Part shown: positions 45,349 to 54,251 of the stretch, in pieces | Layout of the letters: each line of letters begins with the position of its first letter | Position numbering within the stretch: position 1 is the first letter of the stretch | NCBI GenBank assembly: GCA_902801255.1 | Contig: CADCHO010000004.1 | Location: 1-64,000 of the forward strand | DNA from: an uncultured Eubacteriales bacterium | Lineage (GTDB): Bacteria; Bacillota; Clostridia; Peptostreptococcales; Anaerovoracaceae | Direction of reading: 5' to 3' | DNA: 64,000 bases | The notes under the pieces: generated by a model | The model's database searches: none | Seen by the model: the letters and a program-made list of their open reading frames with translations, nothing else | What the model was told of the DNA's origin: nothing | Position numbers and translations under genes: made by a program

Positions 45349-47094
45349 TTGATCAGAAAACTCATGTTCCGGCTGCTTCCGGTACAGGTGATCCTGGCAG
45401 CCGTAGGCACTGTCAATATGATAGTATCCAGCTACTTTGCCAGCAACTATGTCGGCACAGAGGCGATGAGCGCTGTCGGTTTATACGGACCGCTCAACAT
45501 GTTCTTCGGAGCGGTAGCTGTTATGCTGGTCGGCGGTTCGTCCATACTTTGCGGTGAATACCTCGGTCAGAACCGTCAGGATAAACTGCAGGAAGTCTAC
45601 TCTCTTGACCTTTTATTATCTGTACTGGCCGGACTTCTATTTACTGTAATAATCATATTCCTGGCTGTTTTTGACCTGACAGGATTTCTTACTCAGGATA
45701 CAACCGTGCGCCCTCTGCTGAACCGGTATCTCATCGGCCAGGCGATTGGTATCATCCCTCTCATACTCAGCAGCCAGTTTGCATCATTTCTGTTCATCGA
45801 AAACAAGGGGCGCATAACTCAACTGGCGGTGCTCGTTTTCATAATGGTTAATCTTGTGCTGAACTATCTGTTTGTTGCTGTGATGCACATGGAAGCATTC
45901 GGGCTTGCACTGGCATCATCCTTAGGAATGTGGGCGTACCTTGCAGTAGAAGTATGGTATTTCGTATCAGGCAGATCGCATCTGCGCTTCACCCTGAAAA
46001 AGCCTGATCCGAAAGAGTGCGCAAACCTGTTCAGGATCGGTCTCCCGGGAGCCATGATCAACGGATACCAGACCTTCCGCGGCCTGATAGTCAACAGGCT
46101 GCTCGAGGTATATGTTGGTGCTGTTGGGATATCCGCATTTGCTGCAGCTAACAACCTTCTGGCCCTCTTCTGGGCTGTACCTGTCGGTATGCAGGCCGTT
46201 TCGCGCATGCTCATGAGTGTCGCAATCGGTGAAGAAGACCGCAGGTCTCTGACGGAAGTCATGAGGGTCGCCTTCAGGCAGTATATCCCGCTGATGTGTG
46301 CAATATCTGCAGCATTGATCCTTCTGGCACAGCCACTGACACATATCTTTTATAAAGATCCTTCAGATCCGGTATATATGATGACCGTCTGGGGCTTCCG
46401 CATACTGCCGCTCTGCATGCCTCTCGGCATCGTCTGCATGCATTACGTATGTTACGCTCAGGCAACAGACAGACAGCGCTTTGTACATGTTCTTACCCTA
46501 TTCGACGGTCTGATCAGCGTATCTCTCTTTACAGCCATACTGATCCCGTTCATAGGCATGAACAGTGTATATATCGCTAACGTTATCAACGGCATCGTCT
46601 CGATCCTTATCATAATCATATACGCAACGAAGATGAACGGCCACTTCCCGCGGACAATGGACGAGCTGATGGTGATTCCTGACAGTTTTGGAGCGGGCGA
46701 AGATGAATATACCGAGATCTCGGTAAGGAGCATTGACGAAGCTGTCAGCATATCTCAGCATATCCAGGAATTTTGCCTGAGCAAAGGAATAGACAGACGC
46801 AGATCTTACTACGGAGGTCTTGCCGCAGAAGAAATGGTAGTTAATGTTATAGATCACGGTTTTGCCAAGGATAAAAAAGACCACTCCGTTGATGTCAGAG
46901 TGGTCTGTAAAGACGATGAGGTCATTCTGCGTATCAAGGACGACTGCGTGCCGTTTGATCCTGTAGAGCGAAATCACCTTACTGAAGGCGGTGATGCTGC
47001 ATCCAACATAGGCATACGCATGGTCTATTCCATCGCAAACAACATAAAATATCAGAATCTTTTCGGCCTGAACGTGCTTACGATACGCATCTAG
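45349..47094 (+). CDS. MATE transporter fused to an RsbW-like ATP-binding domain
   Basis: A 581-residue fusion. Residues about 1-440 are a MATE transporter: VNMIVSSYFASNYVGTEAMSAVG, then about 12 helices. Residues about 450-581 form a GHKL ATPase of the RsbW/SpoIIAB kind. Its N-box is GGLAAEEMVVNVIDHGF, its G1-like box IKDDCVPFDPV, and its G2-like region SNIGIRMVYSIANNIKYQ. The ordinary MATE family ends before this domain. The start is TTG with AAGAGAG eight bases upstream. It converges, ten bases apart, on an operon with a SpoIIE-type phosphatase, the usual enzymatic opposite of RsbW-like kinases. ATP binding or kinase activity and a signalling role are inferred. Confidence 0.88.
   Translation: MIRKLMFRLLPVQVILAAVGTVNMIVSSYFASNYVGTEAMSAVGLYGPLNMFFGAVAVMLVGGSSILCGEYLGQNRQDKLQEVYSLDLLLSVLAGLLFTVIIIFLAVFDLTGFLTQDTTVRPLLNRYLIGQAIGIIPLILSSQFASFLFIENKGRITQLAVLVFIMVNLVLNYLFVAVMHMEAFGLALASSLGMWAYLAVEVWYFVSGRSHLRFTLKKPDPKECANLFRIGLPGAMINGYQTFRGLIVNRLLEVYVGAVGISAFAAANNLLALFWAVPVGMQAVSRMLMSVAIGEEDRRSLTEVMRVAFRQYIPLMCAISAALILLAQPLTHIFYKDPSDPVYMMTVWGFRILPLCMPLGIVCMHYVCYAQATDRQRFVHVLTLFDGLISVSLFTAILIPFIGMNSVYIANVINGIVSILIIIIYATKMNGHFPRTMDELMVIPDSFGAGEDEYTEISVRSIDEAVSISQHIQEFCLSKGIDRRRSYYGGLAAEEMVVNVIDHGFAKDKKDHSVDVRVVCKDDEVILRIKDDCVPFDPVERNHLTEGGDAASNIGIRMVYSIANNIKYQNLFGLNVLTIRI
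46878..46906 (-). terminator. Minus-strand terminator inside the MATE-ATPase gene
   Basis: AGACCACTC (46878-46886) pairs with GAGTGGTCT (46898-46906); on the minus strand the stem is followed by T-rich sequence (from 46877 down). It lies about 200 bases past the stop of the membrane-protein gene, where no closer terminator exists. Confidence 0.6.
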
Positions 47095-47103
47095 ACCCGG
47101 TTC

Positions 47104-47775
47104 TTAAATCACGCCTGCCGGTATAAGTATAATCAGCAACAAGGCATCGATTCCCCATACTCCGATGAGGAATCTTTTTCTTTTTGCCGGAGCCATGTCA
47201 GGCACGTAGTTTGCTGCCAGGAAAAACGGTATATACGTAGTTATGAATACCGGAAGCACTCCCCACCATTTGTATACCCATATAAAAGAATGATTTGACG
47301 TTCCTGCGAGGAATGACTCGAATAGCGCGAACAGCAGCGCCATGCTCAGCGCTCCGGCAAGTTTGCAGTCAATGCCTTTTTTGCCGTTTTTTGCAAAATA
47401 TCTTGTGCTGCGGTCTTCCGGCAGCATCTTAAGTGATATCATTCCCGCCAAAGAGAACATCATGGACAGTTCCCAGCACACTCCGATCAGAAGAATGAAT
47501 GTTGTAGACTCGTTGCTGACTGACCATAGCGGATATCCCGTCACATGCCCTATTATCGCATTACATATCTCATAGAACCAATGGACTCCGTAAAGCGCAA
47601 ACCCGGCGTATATCATGTCGTATTTCTTATTATGAAACTCAGTCCAGTATACGTAGAACACGACCGCAAGGATGAAAATGAAGGTCCAGTTGAAGTTGTC
47701 AGTGCTGCGCACCTGTATGGCATTTACAAGGTCTTTCGCAGCCTGAGACCCGTCTCCCCAGAACACAAAATGCAT
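47104..47775 (-). CDS. Integral membrane protein, unknown
   Basis: A 223-residue membrane protein I do not recognise. It begins with a short polar N-terminus, then about six hydrophobic segments, including FNWTFIFILAVVFYVYWTEF and FYEICNAIIGHVTGYPLW. Aromatic residues are frequent (many Trp, Phe, Tyr). No catalytic motif is visible. AAAGGGGG lies seven bases before the ATG. It follows the FGGY kinase gene by 18 bases and is the last gene of the phosphatase-kinase operon. It could be a transporter or a membrane partner of that kinase's substrate pathway; this is a guess. Confidence 0.7.
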   Translation of the reverse strand: MHFVFWGDGSQAAKDLVNAIQVRSTDNFNWTFIFILAVVFYVYWTEFHNKKYDMIYAGFALYGVHWFYEICNAIIGHVTGYPLWSVSNESTTFILLIGVCWELSMMFSLAGMISLKMLPEDRSTRYFAKNGKKGIDCKLAGALSMALLFALFESFLAGTSNHSFIWVYKWWGVLPVFITTYIPFFLAANYVPDMAPAKRKRFLIGVWGIDALLLIILIPAGVI

Positions 47776-47793
47776 AATCCAACCCCCTTTCTG

Positions 47794-49383
47794 CTACTTG
47801 GATACTGCCTTGAAAAGATTCTTATTGGCAGCATACAGTTTTTTGAAAGTTTTATAATACGGTTTATACTTTGCGTGTTTTTTCATATCCGGTTTATAAG
47901 TTTCAGCGACCGGTATGAATTGTTTGGTGCATTCAATATCAGGTATAAGTCCGAGTCCGACAGCAACCACTGCAGCAGCTCCTACAGCTCCCACATTCTG
48001 AGGCGAAGAGACTGTCTCCAAAGTCCTTCCTGTGATATCCGCAAGCATCTGGCATGATACCGGCGCGATAGCTCCTCCTCCGACGAATCTTATAGGGTCA
48101 GATGTCTTTACCAGTCTGCTCTGGCATTCCAGCATCCATCTCAGATGATAGAATACTCCCTCCAGAACAGCATGTATCATCTGAGTCTTTCCGGTCTCAA
48201 GTCCCAGGCCAAAGAACATTCCGGTCGCATTCGGATCTTCGAAAGGACATCTGTTTCCGTGAAGCCAAGGAGTGAAAATTACTCCTCCCGAGCCCGGCTC
48301 CACATCCTTTACTACCTCATTGAGATATGAGAACAGGCTTGTGTTTCTCTGCTCGTAGTCTGACGGAACGCCTTCTTTCTTTATGTAAACGCCTATCTCA
48401 TCAAGTGCAAGATGGTCCCTTACCCACTCAAGACACTTACCCGCGGTCTCCATCTCGGCAAAGTAATTATATTTCCCCTCCTGTGCGCCGGTCACAGAGG
48501 CTATCATTGAAGTGACATCAACTACCTGCCTCTTGGTTACTGTAGATACCCATCCCGACGTGCCGCTGTAAATATGCGTATCTCCGACCTCTACACTGCC
48601 TGCACCTACGCCTATCAGAGACGCGTCTCCGCCTCCTCCGAACACAGGTGTCCCTGCCTTGAGTCCGAGCTCCGAAGCAGCCTTTTCAGTCAGTCCGCCG
48701 ACTTTATCAGTAGATTTGATGATCGTAGGCAGAAGATCCATATTGATCCCGAACATCTCACACAGTTCAGTACTCCAGCATTTACCTTCAGGGCGCGTGT
48801 CATATATGAGGGTCCCGAAGGCAGAATCTTCAGTCATAGTGAACTCGCCGGTGCAGCGGCTGATAAGATAGTCCTTTACATCAAGCCATCTGTAAGCATC
48901 TTTGAATCGCGGTTCGTGATTCTCCAGCCATTTGTATTTCCATACCGGATCCTTTACAGAACTGGTTACAGCACCCGTTATCCTGAGGCTTGGTATCAGC
49001 TTGAATACATTTGCGCCTGCGATCTGAATACCGTTTGCGATGCCCTTTTTAAGCTCTTCTTTAGCGCGCTGATCCATGTAGCTCATAGGTCTGTGGATAG
49101 GCTCGCCGTTTTTATTTACAATGACGAGCCCCTGCATCTGCGAGCAGAATGAAATGCCTTCTATCTGATCGGGCGTTACATCAACCTTGCCGAACAGTTC
49201 CCTTGTGCTTACGGCCATGCCGTTCCACCAGTCATCACCGTCCTGTTCTGCTCCGCCACCTTCAAGGATATACAGAGGATATCCTGCTGATGTGGATTCG
49301 AGCAGCCTGATCGTCTTATCCACCTCTAAGAGACAGGTTTTTACTCCGGTAGTACCGATATCATATGTAAGGATAAACGCCAT
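47794..49383 (-). CDS. FGGY family carbohydrate kinase (xylulokinase-like)
   Basis: A 529-residue cytoplasmic sugar kinase. The actin-like ATPase fold shows LTYDIGTTGVKTCLLEV (phosphate 1), YMDQRAKEE, GGGGDASLIGVGAG (phosphate 2) and RFVGGGAIAPVSCQMLADI (adenosine site). It resembles xylulokinase but the sugar is unsure. The start is set at 49383, where AGGAG lies five bases upstream; earlier in-frame ATG codons lie inside the phosphatase gene. It begins 13 bases after the phosphatase stop, which implies one transcript. A sensory phosphatase in front of a sugar kinase is an unusual pairing. Confidence 0.87.
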   Translation of the reverse strand: MAFILTYDIGTTGVKTCLLEVDKTIRLLESTSAGYPLYILEGGGAEQDGDDWWNGMAVSTRELFGKVDVTPDQIEGISFCSQMQGLVIVNKNGEPIHRPMSYMDQRAKEELKKGIANGIQIAGANVFKLIPSLRITGAVTSSVKDPVWKYKWLENHEPRFKDAYRWLDVKDYLISRCTGEFTMTEDSAFGTLIYDTRPEGKCWSTELCEMFGINMDLLPTIIKSTDKVGGLTEKAASELGLKAGTPVFGGGGDASLIGVGAGSVEVGDTHIYSGTSGWVSTVTKRQVVDVTSMIASVTGAQEGKYNYFAEMETAGKCLEWVRDHLALDEIGVYIKKEGVPSDYEQRNTSLFSYLNEVVKDVEPGSGGVIFTPWLHGNRCPFEDPNATGMFFGLGLETGKTQMIHAVLEGVFYHLRWMLECQSRLVKTSDPIRFVGGGAIAPVSCQMLADITGRTLETVSSPQNVGAVGAAAVVAVGLGLIPDIECTKQFIPVAETYKPDMKKHAKYKPYYKTFKKLYAANKNLFKAVSK

Positions 49384-49396
49384 GTTCACTCCTGTT

Positions 49397-52300
49397 CTAC
49401 TGATCTGTTTCCGTTCCCGTATATTCCACTGCAAGCATCGTAAGATCGTCGAACTGTTCAGTCCCCGCTGCAAACTCAGATACAGCCTTGCGGACATTTC
49501 TCAGCAGCTCTTCGACAGGAGCGTAACTGTCTGCGTTCAGTGCTTCGAGCATCCGGTCTGTGCCAAACAGTTCATTTTTAGCATTTGCTGCTTCAGGTAC
49601 GCCGTCAGTATATACGAACAGCTTGTCTCCAGGCTTGAGCTGAAGCTCGTAATCTGTATATTTAACTTCTTCCATGCCTCCGATAACAAATCCATGCTTA
49701 TCCTTGATGATCTCAAACTCGCCTCCGACGCGACCGATCACAGGATACTCATGTCCGGCATTGGATGCCACGATATTGCCTGTTGAAAGCTCCAGAACGC
49801 CCAGCCAGACCGTGACGAACATCTCCATCTGATTGTTTTCACAGATTTCCTTATTTACTTTTTCAAGTACTTCAGCAGGTGTATTATCTCCCGAAGCGAA
49901 AGACTTGATAAGCACCTTGGAATTCATCATGAACAGCGACGCAGGTATGCCCTTTCCGCTGACATCCGCGATCACCAGACACAGATGATCATCATCGATA
50001 AGGAAGAAGTCATAGAAATCTCCCCCTACCTCTCTGGCAGGCTCCATCATGGCAAATAACTCAAATTCTTTTCTCTCCGGGAAAGGAGGAAATTCATGCG
50101 GAAGCACGCTTGTCTGTATCTGATTCGCCATATGCAGCTCACTTACGACGCGATCGCGCTCTGCCTTCTCGCGATGCTGCTTTTCGACCTTTTTCATCTT
50201 TTCGCGAACATACAGCTGCAGAACGGCAAGAGAGCAGCCTGCAAATGCTGCCATCGCAAGCACAAAGAACCAGGCCTGCTCGTAAAAGGCTTTTGCCTTA
50301 ATGATCGTGGCAGTCATGGTTTTGCTGTTTCTGCCCAACGCATCCATTACCTGCATATCGAATCTGTATGTTCCGCCTTTCAGATTTGTGTAGTACAGCG
50401 CCCCAAGGTCGCTGAGCTTTAAAGTCGACGGCTTTCTTTCGAAGCCTCTGAGCATGAATGATACTGTAGGATCCGTCAGTGAATAGTTGCAGACATATGC
50501 ATAAACCGCCAGCTTCTTTGTGCTTGCCGGGATCCTCAAATAACCTTTCCCGTCAGGATATATAAATCTGCTGTCCGCTTTTACAAACGGGACCGACATT
50601 TTCAGCTCTTCGATATCTTCCAGTGACTCTTCAATATTTACCTTAACCACTCCGGATCTGCCTGATATGTAAAGGTCACCGTTTTCCGCCAGATAATTGT
50701 ACGGATTGCTTGTGGCTATGCACGGGATCCCATTGGCTATTCCATAGTGGACCGGATCGGTAACCTTATTTGCCATCAGGTCCTTACCAGGCGCAACGTA
50801 GATTCCGTCACTGCTGAGTATCCACATATCGCCCTTGCTGTTTTTAATCATATCCAGGTTGTCCGGATATGGGAATTTGCTTATGGTTTTTACCTTATAG
50901 TCTTCTGTCATATAGGCAAGCGAGTTCCCTGTAACCAGCCAGAAGACCTTGTTTTCTTCATCATATTCAATCCGCATTATGACGCCGGAAGTCAGTCCTG
51001 CATCTCTGCCTATATTACTTGTACCCTCGCTGTTTACAACATAAATACCATCACCGTTTGACCCGACCAGCACGTCCCCGTTCGGCCCTTCGCATACGTT
51101 GAGAGTTTCGTTATTGTATATGCCATTATCCTTGTCACAGATAGTAACAACCGCATCGTCTTTTATTATGTTGAGTCCGCCCGTGATCGCAACGAGTATT
51201 CTGCCGTCTCTCGTTTCACAAACGCTGCGAATACGGTTTGAAAGGAGTCCATCTGTCTCATCAAAGACTGTGAGTTCTCCATGGTCATAACGCAGAAGAC
51301 CCAGTGATTTCCATGTGGATATCCATAGACGGTCCCGGCTGTCACGTATTATTGAGCGTATACGTATACCATCCAGCAGCTCAAGGAGATCGGAACCCGT
51401 CTGGTCCTCTCTGAGCGGACCTCCGTCTGCTTTTCTTACTGAAGTCAACGGAATGGACTCCACCACCCCTTCACCATCTGTAACTATAAGCCCGTTATCC
51501 GAGCCCATGAACAGTTTCCCATCCAGCATGCATGTAGTGTTGATGACTCTGTCTTCGAGTCCGTAGCGCGCAAAGACATCTGTGAAGCGGTTAGCCACCA
51601 GTTTCATTACACCCTGGCGTGAAGATGTAAACCACAGATTGCCCTGATAATCCATCATCACATGGTCTACGGAGTTGTTGAGAGGCAGGTAGTCCAGAGA
51701 GTGGAATCCGTCATCAGCTATCACCCCTACACCGCCGCGTGTGCACACCCATAAATAATCTCCTATCGAAATAATATCGTATACACCGATGAGCGGAGAG
51801 ATATCGATATGCTCCGCAGTATTGAAGCCGCTTTTAAGATTAACGTGAAAGACCCCCTCATCTTCAGTTCCATAGTATATCCATCCCGGTCTTTTTTTGT
51901 CCGGATACACACAGGTTATAGTATGCATTGTCTCGTCTTTCTCGTAATAGTTAACGAGATTCCCGTCACGAAGTATGAATATATTGCCATCATGTGATGT
52001 GCAGTAAACAAGGCCATCGCTGCCCGCGACCATGCTTTCAACGTACACATCATCAATTCTTTCGTCATCCAGGGTGATCATCTCAAGATCCGGTTTGAAC
52101 ATTGAGATGCCGGCAGTTGTCCCTACATAGACGCAGCCGTCCTCATCCCCTTCGATATCGTTGATTTTGGAAGCCCCCAGACCGTCTTTTTCGTCCCAGA
52201 ACCGGAACTCTCCGTTCTCCATGACAGCCACACCGTTATCATTAGTACCGATCCAAAGCCTGTCCTGCTTGTCGACATACAGGCTGGATATGCTGTTGAC

Positions 52301-52612
52301 TCCCTGTGTAGAATCCAGACGTTCGAAATTATAACCATCGTATCGTACAAGACCCGCATAGCATCCTATCCAGATAAAGCCTTCTGAAGTCTGTACGATG
52401 GTGTTTGCTTCAGCGCCAGGAAGGCCGTTGGTATTGTCGTACACAACAGCAGTGTAATTATCGTTGTTCCTGACAGGATCAACGGCCGGCTTTACAGCAT
52501 CAGTATCTGCAGCTGCAGCTGTCTGTGTCATAATAAGCAACACTAAAACCATGCTCATCACAAGCCAAGCGCAGACTCTTATTCCTTTTGACAATTTATA
52601 TTGAAGTCTCAT
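49397..52612 (-). CDS. SpoIIE-type PP2C phosphatase with propeller sensor
   Basis: A 1071-residue membrane protein. A signal peptide (about 1-35) leads to a long region of two-component-regulator propeller repeats (about 60-640, with motifs such as IWIGCYAGLVRYDG, LWIGTNDNGVAV, LWISTWKSLGLLRYD). A Y_Y_Y-like sandwich domain (about 690-765) and one membrane helix (about 772-795) follow. The cytoplasmic end (about 828-1065) is a SpoIIE-family PP2C phosphatase: PAREVGGDFYDFF, VIADVSGKGIPASLFM, VYTDGVPEA and FDDLTMLAVEY hold the metal-binding Asp residues. It should sense something outside and dephosphorylate a protein, typically an anti-anti-sigma (STAS) factor; none is encoded in the window. 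Confidence 0.92.
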   Translation of the reverse strand: MRLQYKLSKGIRVCAWLVMSMVLVLLIMTQTAAAADTDAVKPAVDPVRNNDNYTAVVYDNTNGLPGAEANTIVQTSEGFIWIGCYAGLVRYDGYNFERLDSTQGVNSISSLYVDKQDRLWIGTNDNGVAVMENGEFRFWDEKDGLGASKINDIEGDEDGCVYVGTTAGISMFKPDLEMITLDDERIDDVYVESMVAGSDGLVYCTSHDGNIFILRDGNLVNYYEKDETMHTITCVYPDKKRPGWIYYGTEDEGVFHVNLKSGFNTAEHIDISPLIGVYDIISIGDYLWVCTRGGVGVIADDGFHSLDYLPLNNSVDHVMMDYQGNLWFTSSRQGVMKLVANRFTDVFARYGLEDRVINTTCMLDGKLFMGSDNGLIVTDGEGVVESIPLTSVRKADGGPLREDQTGSDLLELLDGIRIRSIIRDSRDRLWISTWKSLGLLRYDHGELTVFDETDGLLSNRIRSVCETRDGRILVAITGGLNIIKDDAVVTICDKDNGIYNNETLNVCEGPNGDVLVGSNGDGIYVVNSEGTSNIGRDAGLTSGVIMRIEYDEENKVFWLVTGNSLAYMTEDYKVKTISKFPYPDNLDMIKNSKGDMWILSSDGIYVAPGKDLMANKVTDPVHYGIANGIPCIATSNPYNYLAENGDLYISGRSGVVKVNIEESLEDIEELKMSVPFVKADSRFIYPDGKGYLRIPASTKKLAVYAYVCNYSLTDPTVSFMLRGFERKPSTLKLSDLGALYYTNLKGGTYRFDMQVMDALGRNSKTMTATIIKAKAFYEQAWFFVLAMAAFAGCSLAVLQLYVREKMKKVEKQHREKAERDRVVSELHMANQIQTSVLPHEFPPFPERKEFELFAMMEPAREVGGDFYDFFLIDDDHLCLVIADVSGKGIPASLFMMNSKVLIKSFASGDNTPAEVLEKVNKEICENNQMEMFVTVWLGVLELSTGNIVASNAGHEYPVIGRVGGEFEIIKDKHGFVIGGMEEVKYTDYELQLKPGDKLFVYTDGVPEAANAKNELFGTDRMLEALNADSYAPVEELLRNVRKAVSEFAAGTEQFDDLTMLAVEYTGTETDQ

Positions 52613-52701
52613 TTAGGTGTTTTTCCTTACCCGAAACATTTCCGACTAATGCTTTCTGCAGCATAATGTGCATACTGCCTATACATAGTTTATTATACTA
52701 A

Positions 52702-52735
52702 AAAAAGCCTCTGGGGTATAGCAAAGGCTTTTTTC
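52702..52735 (-). terminator. Intrinsic terminator of the MATE gene
   Basis: AAAAAAGCCT (52702-52711) pairs with AGGCTTTTTT (52726-52735) around a 14-base loop, giving a T-run on the minus strand. A TATAAT (minus, 52693-52698) follows immediately and may belong to the phosphatase operon promoter. Confidence 0.8.
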
Positions 52736-52757
52736 AGCATTCTTGCTTAATAACATT

Positions 52758-54167
52758 TTATCCTTTTCTGTTCTGATCTTTCGGACTTAATTCCTGCAGT
52801 CTCCTGAAGCTCAGGAGCACCATCGACACGGACATTATGAAAGCCATTGTGTCAGCGATAGGACTGGCGGCAAGAACACCGTTTATACCAAAGAACTTCG
52901 GAAGTATGATAAGCAGCGGGATCAGAAACAGTCCCTGCCTCGACAGTGACACCAGAAGACCCTGCCTGTGATTGCCGGTTGCCGAGAAATAGTTGATAGT
53001 TACCGGCTGTATGTTCTGGAAAAACACCAGCAGCATGTAGATCTTCAGATATTTTTCCGCAAATTCATAATACAGGTCGGAACCCGTTCCGAATATCGAA
53101 ATTATCTGTCTCGGGCATGTCTGGAGTGCTATAAAGAACAGCACCCCTACCGTAAAGGCTGCTCCAAACGCTCTCCAGTATGTGCCCTTCACGCGGTCGT
53201 ATTTTTTTGCACCGAGATTGAATCCCCATATAGGCTGGCACCCCTGTGCAAGTCCCACGGCAAACGACACCATTATCATATTGGTCTTCTGAGCGATGCC
53301 CGCCACTGCCAGCGGGATATCCGGTCCGTATATGGACGCGGCTCCGTAAGATGACAGAACATTATTGAGTACTATCGCCGTACACATCATGAGCATGTGA
53401 TTGCAGAAGTTCGGGATGCCTGCTGACATGCTCCTCTTAAGATGCGGCAGGCTAACCTTCATATCGATTATTTTTATATCGAAGGCCTTGAATCGCGGCA
53501 AGTAGAGAATCGCCAGCAGGAAGCTGAATATCTGCGATACAGAAGTTGCGACAGCAGCTCCGACAAGACCCATGCCCAGCGGAAACATAAACAGCCAGTC
53601 GAGGAACACATTCAAAACAGCGCCGGAAACGGTACAGATCATCGAATAGTTAGGACTTCCGTCAGCTCTTATGATCGTAGACGCGGTATGCGAAAACATG
53701 TGAAACGGAAGTCCGATCGTCGTAATTGAAAGGTATGACACCGCATAGTCATACACCATCCCGTCCGGATCAGCTCCGCATACAGCAACTACTTTAAACC
53801 TTAATAAAAAAAGCAGAATTCCCGTTACAAGACCGGCAATGATAACTCCCGTAAGTCCCGTATGCACATACTTTCTTGCTTCATCGAGCTCATCCGCGCC
53901 CTGACTGATGCTGAAATTTGCCGCGGTTCCTATTCCAAACAGCATGCTGAGCCCTGTCGTCAGTGTCACTGTCGGAAACACGACATTAGTGGCAGCATTT
54001 CCGAGCATGCCAACCACGTGACCGATAAATATCTGGTCAGTAACATTATAGGCTGCTCCTATAAGCATGCTGATTATTGCAGGAATCGAAAACCTTGCTA
54101 TCAGAGTCGCAAGCGGAGCACTGCCAAGCGGATTGTCAGCTGCATGTGTGTAAGAACCTTGCTTCAT
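52758..54167 (-). CDS. MATE family efflux transporter
   Basis: A 469-residue membrane transporter with about 12 helices. SIPAIISMLIGAAYNVTDQIFIG at the start and GFNLGAKKYDRVKGTYW midway are typical of clostridial MATE proteins. There is no Shine-Dalgarno before the ATG. TATAAA or TATTAT lies only a few bases upstream, and a terminator ends about 37 bases before the start, so the message may be nearly leaderless. It is bounded by terminators on both sides and is thus a single-gene unit. The substrate is unknown. Confidence 0.87.
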   Translation of the reverse strand: MKQGSYTHAADNPLGSAPLATLIARFSIPAIISMLIGAAYNVTDQIFIGHVVGMLGNAATNVVFPTVTLTTGLSMLFGIGTAANFSISQGADELDEARKYVHTGLTGVIIAGLVTGILLFLLRFKVVAVCGADPDGMVYDYAVSYLSITTIGLPFHMFSHTASTIIRADGSPNYSMICTVSGAVLNVFLDWLFMFPLGMGLVGAAVATSVSQIFSFLLAILYLPRFKAFDIKIIDMKVSLPHLKRSMSAGIPNFCNHMLMMCTAIVLNNVLSSYGAASIYGPDIPLAVAGIAQKTNMIMVSFAVGLAQGCQPIWGFNLGAKKYDRVKGTYWRAFGAAFTVGVLFFIALQTCPRQIISIFGTGSDLYYEFAEKYLKIYMLLVFFQNIQPVTINYFSATGNHRQGLLVSLSRQGLFLIPLLIILPKFFGINGVLAASPIADTMAFIMSVSMVLLSFRRLQELSPKDQNRKG

Positions 54168-54203
54168 GCTTTTATAATACCATAAACAGAAGGTACAAAA
54201 AGA

Positions 54204-54229
54204 GGAGCATATGACTTCGCATATGCTCC
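54204..54229 (-). terminator. Intrinsic terminator of the GPH transporter gene
   Basis: A 10-bp stem, GGAGCATATG with its complement, closes a six-base loop and is followed on the minus strand by TCTTTTTG. It ends transcription 22 bases past the transporter stop. Confidence 0.82.
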
Positions 54230-54251
54230 ATCTGTATTGGCTTTTTCAGGT

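Noticed and set aside
49384..49497. Longer FGGY kinase start overlapping the phosphatase
   Set aside because: The extra N-terminus is a shadow of the phosphatase frame; the ATG at 49383 has a proper ribosome site and starts at the conserved DIGTT region.
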